Source: Actinomycetota bacterium (GTDB lineage Bacteria; Actinomycetota; Actinomycetes; Actinomycetales; Microbacteriaceae). From it: a DNA stretch of 7,891 bases. Below, piece after piece: positions 5,770 to 7,891 of this stretch. A program made the translations under genes and the position numbers. The notes beneath the pieces were generated by a model that did not search any database, had not been told where the DNA came from, and worked only from the letters and a program-made list of their open reading frames with translations. Within the stretch, counting starts at the first letter, position 1; each line of letters opens with the position of its first letter. Location of the stretch: NCBI GenBank assembly GCA_009703445.1, contig WLGA01000049.1, positions 1 through 7,891 on the forward strand, written 5' to 3'.

Positions 5770-6884
5770 TCTAGGTCGCTCTGCCCGAGATAGGTTCGAT
5801 TGAATCGGCCACCCATTCGGGTCACGATCTCATAGTTGATGGTGCCGGCCGCAACGGCCAAGTCATCGGCAGAAGGGACGCCCGAGGCTGGGTCGCCGAA
5901 AATGGTGACCAGGTCGCCCGCGTTGACATCATCGTTTCCGACATCAACCACAAACTGATCCATGGCAATGCGAGAGGAGATTGGGTATGTCTTGCCGTGA
6001 ATCGACACGGATGCCTTGCCGCTCGCGTCTCTCGGCAGACCCTCGGCATAGCCGACCGGAATCAGCGCAAGAGTGGTCTCCGCTGCGGTGCGGTGCATGT
6101 AGCCATAGCTGACGCCCTCGCCTGCTGGCACTCGCTTCACCTGGGTAACGTGGGCGGTCGCAGTCATTGCCGGACGAAGGCCGTATGCGCTTGCCTTGTT
6201 GTCTGAGAAAGGTGACAGCCCATAGAGCGCCACGCCAACGCGCACCATTTCATACTGGGCCTGCGGATAGCTCATTGAACCATCCGATGCGGTGAGGTGG
6301 CGAAGTTCAAATTGCAGGCCAGATTCGCGGGCAATCTCAACGGCCGAGTCGAAGCGCTCGATCTGCGCGAGGTCTTCGGCTTCGCCGGTGCTGGATAGGT
6401 GAGAGAAGATGCCAACTACCTGGATGAAGCCCTCGGCTACCAATGCGCGAGCCAGGCGAAGCAAGCCTTCCCACTCTCCCGCGGTGGCGCCGTTGCGGTT
6501 CAACCCGGTGTCAATCTTCAGGTGAACCCGAGCAAGGCGACCGGTGATTTCAGCGGCCGCGGCCACTCGGTTCAGGTGATCTTCGTTGGCTAGGCCAAGT
6601 TCGATCCCCTCGTTTAGAGCCTCGACAAACATCTCGTGTGGGTCGTGCAGCCAAGCAAGGATGGGTGCATCGATTCCGGCTCGGCGAAGTTCCAGTGCCT
6701 CGGCAATATCTGCCACGCCAAGATAGTCGACGCCGGCATCTTCGAGCTTGCGAGCCACTTCGACCATGCCGTGTCCGTAGGCGTTTGCCTTGACCACGCC
6801 ACAAACCTTTGCGCCACCGGCGCGCTTTCTCATCACTTCTAAGTTGTAGGCAATTGCATCGAGATCAATGATGAGTTCTCTCAT
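5766..6884 (-). CDS. alr: Alanine racemase
   Basis: PLP-dependent enzyme interconverting L- and D-alanine, supplying D-Ala for the peptidoglycan stem peptide in the cytoplasm. At 372 residues it is full length. The PLP lysine is K32 in VVKANAYGHG (30-39). The second catalytic residue is Y260 in GEGVSYGYMH, the counterpart of Tyr265 in the Geobacillus enzyme. R215 in VRVGVALYGLSP matches the arginine that contacts the PLP ring nitrogen, and DTGLNRNG (125-132) is the conserved substrate-site loop. An N-terminal TIM barrel is followed by a C-terminal beta domain from about residue 235. The ATG at 6882-6884 overlaps the acpS stop (ATGA). In many bacteria nnr (NAD(P)H-hydrate repair) lies between acpS and alr; here it does not. 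Confidence 0.98.
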   Translation of the reverse strand: MRELIIDLDAIAYNLEVMRKRAGGAKVCGVVKANAYGHGMVEVARKLEDAGVDYLGVADIAEALELRRAGIDAPILAWLHDPHEMFVEALNEGIELGLANEDHLNRVAAAAEITGRLARVHLKIDTGLNRNGATAGEWEGLLRLARALVAEGFIQVVGIFSHLSSTGEAEDLAQIERFDSAVEIARESGLQFELRHLTASDGSMSYPQAQYEMVRVGVALYGLSPFSDNKASAYGLRPAMTATAHVTQVKRVPAGEGVSYGYMHRTAAETTLALIPVGYAEGLPRDASGKASVSIHGKTYPISSRIAMDQFVVDVGNDDVNAGDLVTIFGDPASGVPSADDLAVAAGTINYEIVTRMGGRFNRTYLGQSDLD

Positions 6885-7243
6885 GATTCAACTCCCTCTG
6901 CAATTACGAACGCGACAGCTGAATCGCCATCGTGGCTGATTGATACGTGCAGGGTCTTGATTCCTGCCTGCAATGCGATTTTAGCCGTGGAGCCGTGTAG
7001 CAAGATAACCGGTTTGCCCGATGACTCTTTGCCAACCTCGATGCCGTGCCACTCAATGCCCGGGTCTCCCGAGAGCGCTTTGATGACTGCTTCCTTGGCT
7101 GCGAATCGACCGGCTAGAGTCTGAATGCTTGCGTCAACGGTTTCGGTGTCTAGAAAAAGTCGGTCCTTAAGGCGTGGAGTCTCGGTTAGCTTTGCCTCGA
7201 AGCGGCTTAGCTGCACCGTGTCAACGCCGACACCGATAATCAT
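6881..7243 (-). CDS. acpS: Holo-[acyl-carrier-protein] synthase AcpS
   Basis: 4'-phosphopantetheinyl transferase that moves the phosphopantetheine arm of coenzyme A to the serine of acyl carrier protein, activating fatty-acid synthesis. It has 120 residues, the normal size of the trimeric AcpS type. The Mg-binding Asp8 lies in GVGVDTVQLSRFE (4-16), and RFAAKEAVIKAL (46-57) carries the conserved Glu51 and Lys55. The C-terminal HVSISHDGDSAVAFVIAE segment completes the fold. The ATG follows the glmS TAA directly with no gap (TAAATG), and its own TGA overlaps the alr start. No independent promoter or ribosome binding site is visible, so expression should depend on the upstream genes. Confidence 0.96.
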   Translation of the reverse strand: MIIGVGVDTVQLSRFEAKLTETPRLKDRLFLDTETVDASIQTLAGRFAAKEAVIKALSGDPGIEWHGIEVGKESSGKPVILLHGSTAKIALQAGIKTLHVSISHDGDSAVAFVIAEGVES

Positions 7244-7891
7244 TTATTCGACGGTTACAGACTTAGCCAGGTTGCGCGGCTGGTCGACATCCAAGCCCTT
7301 TGCTGTTGATAGCTCGAGCGCGAAAATCTGCAATGGGATAACGGTCAAGATCGGTGCGAACATGCTCTCCGACTGCGGCACGAAAATCACGTGCTCCGCA
7401 TAGTCGGCTACCTGGTTGTCGCCCTGCTCGGCAATCGCAATAACCTTGGCTCCGCGAGCGCGGATTTCCTGGATGTTTGAGATGACCTTAGGGTGCAAGC
7501 TTTCCGCGTCGCGCTGAGAAGGCACGATTACGATGACCGGCTGGCCCTCTTCGATAAGAGCAATCGGGCCGTGCTTTAGCTCACCGGCGGCAAAGCCTTC
7601 AGCATGGATGTAGGCCAGCTCCTTGAGCTTTAGCGCACCCTCCATCGCGATCGGGAAGCCAACGTTTCGGCCGAGGAACAAGACAGACTTGGCGTTAGCC
7701 ATCTCCTTGCCAAGCTTGCGAGCTAGGTCAAGGTTCTCGATTACCTCGGTTACGTGTGCCGGCATCTTGAGCAGCTCAAGGCCGAGGTTGCGAAGTTCGC
7801 CGGTTGAAAGTTGCTCGCGACCTGCGCCCAAGAACAAGGCGAGCAAGAAGCCCGCGGTGATCTGTGCGGTCAAAGCCTTGGTTGATGCAAC
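7244..7891 (-). CDS. glmS: Glucosamine-6-phosphate synthase, C-terminal part (5' end beyond window)
   Basis: Glutamine-fructose-6-phosphate aminotransferase makes glucosamine-6-phosphate, the entry step to UDP-GlcNAc for peptidoglycan. The window holds the last 215 codons; the frame is open to the right edge, starting with VASTKALTAQ, which fits the VASTKAFT segment of the first SIS domain boundary. The second SIS (isomerase) domain is complete: EGALKLKELAYIHAEGFAAGE (84-104 of this fragment) includes the Glu and His matching E. coli Glu488 and His504, followed by LKHGPIALI. The protein ends in the near-universal DVDQPRNLAKSVTVE, whose Lys matches E. coli Lys603. The N-terminal glutaminase domain lies outside. 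No glmS ribozyme could be judged because the 5' end is absent. First visible gene of the minus-strand operon. Confidence 0.97.
   Translation of the reverse strand, partial: VASTKALTAQITAGFLLALFLGAGREQLSTGELRNLGLELLKMPAHVTEVIENLDLARKLGKEMANAKSVLFLGRNVGFPIAMEGALKLKELAYIHAEGFAAGELKHGPIALIEEGQPVIVIVPSQRDAESLHPKVISNIQEIRARGAKVIAIAEQGDNQVADYAEHVIFVPQSESMFAPILTVIPLQIFALELSTAKGLDVDQPRNLAKSVTVE

Noticed and set aside
1..7891. A previously undescribed defence, mobile or biosynthetic system
   Set aside because: Every substantial frame belongs to a housekeeping or common family; there are no transposase, integrase, nuclease, toxin or repeat-array signatures.

Overview
The window looks like a core-genome segment of an actinobacterium, most likely a small-genome member of the Microbacteriaceae. 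Three things point there: the gene order, the HrcA/CIRCE-controlled groES, and the moderate GC content (judged by eye, not counted). The order glmS, acpS, alr, tsaE, tsaB, rimI, tsaD, groES matches from memory the alr-tsaE-tsaB-rimI-tsaD-groES block of mycobacteria and relatives. No mobile element, CRISPR array, RNA gene or defence-like gene was found. It is a housekeeping locus, and its interest lies in a gene fusion and in several regulatory structures.

Right part, minus strand (7891 down to 3081): a tightly packed operon. It runs from the end of glmS (amino sugar supply) through acpS (acyl carrier protein activation), alr (D-alanine), tsaE and tsaB to a fused rimI-tsaD gene. All junctions abut or overlap (TAAATG, ATGA, TTGA, TAATG, ATGA), which implies one transcript and translational coupling. 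The products feed cell-wall and lipid precursor supply and the t6A37 tRNA modification. In this genome the S18 acetyltransferase RimI is the N-terminal domain of TsaD. After an 88-base gap comes a small DUF4190-type membrane protein (2992-2558, minus) with a Gly/Met-rich tail.

Left part: a plus-strand THUMP-like methyltransferase gene (1324-2526) converges on the DUF4190 gene and diverges from groES. The 147-base gap at 1177-1323 holds a perfect CIRCE operator over the likely groES promoter, plus a second inverted repeat near the expected transcription start. groES (1176-880, minus) is followed 9 bases later by rarD (870 to beyond position 1), not by groEL.

The best observation is a strong terminator-like hairpin with a UACG tetraloop inside the first 14 codons of rarD (829-860). 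It could end groES transcription or attenuate rarD. Both rarD and the methyltransferase gene have a TANNNT hexamer exactly 6 bases before ATG, which suggests leaderless transcripts.
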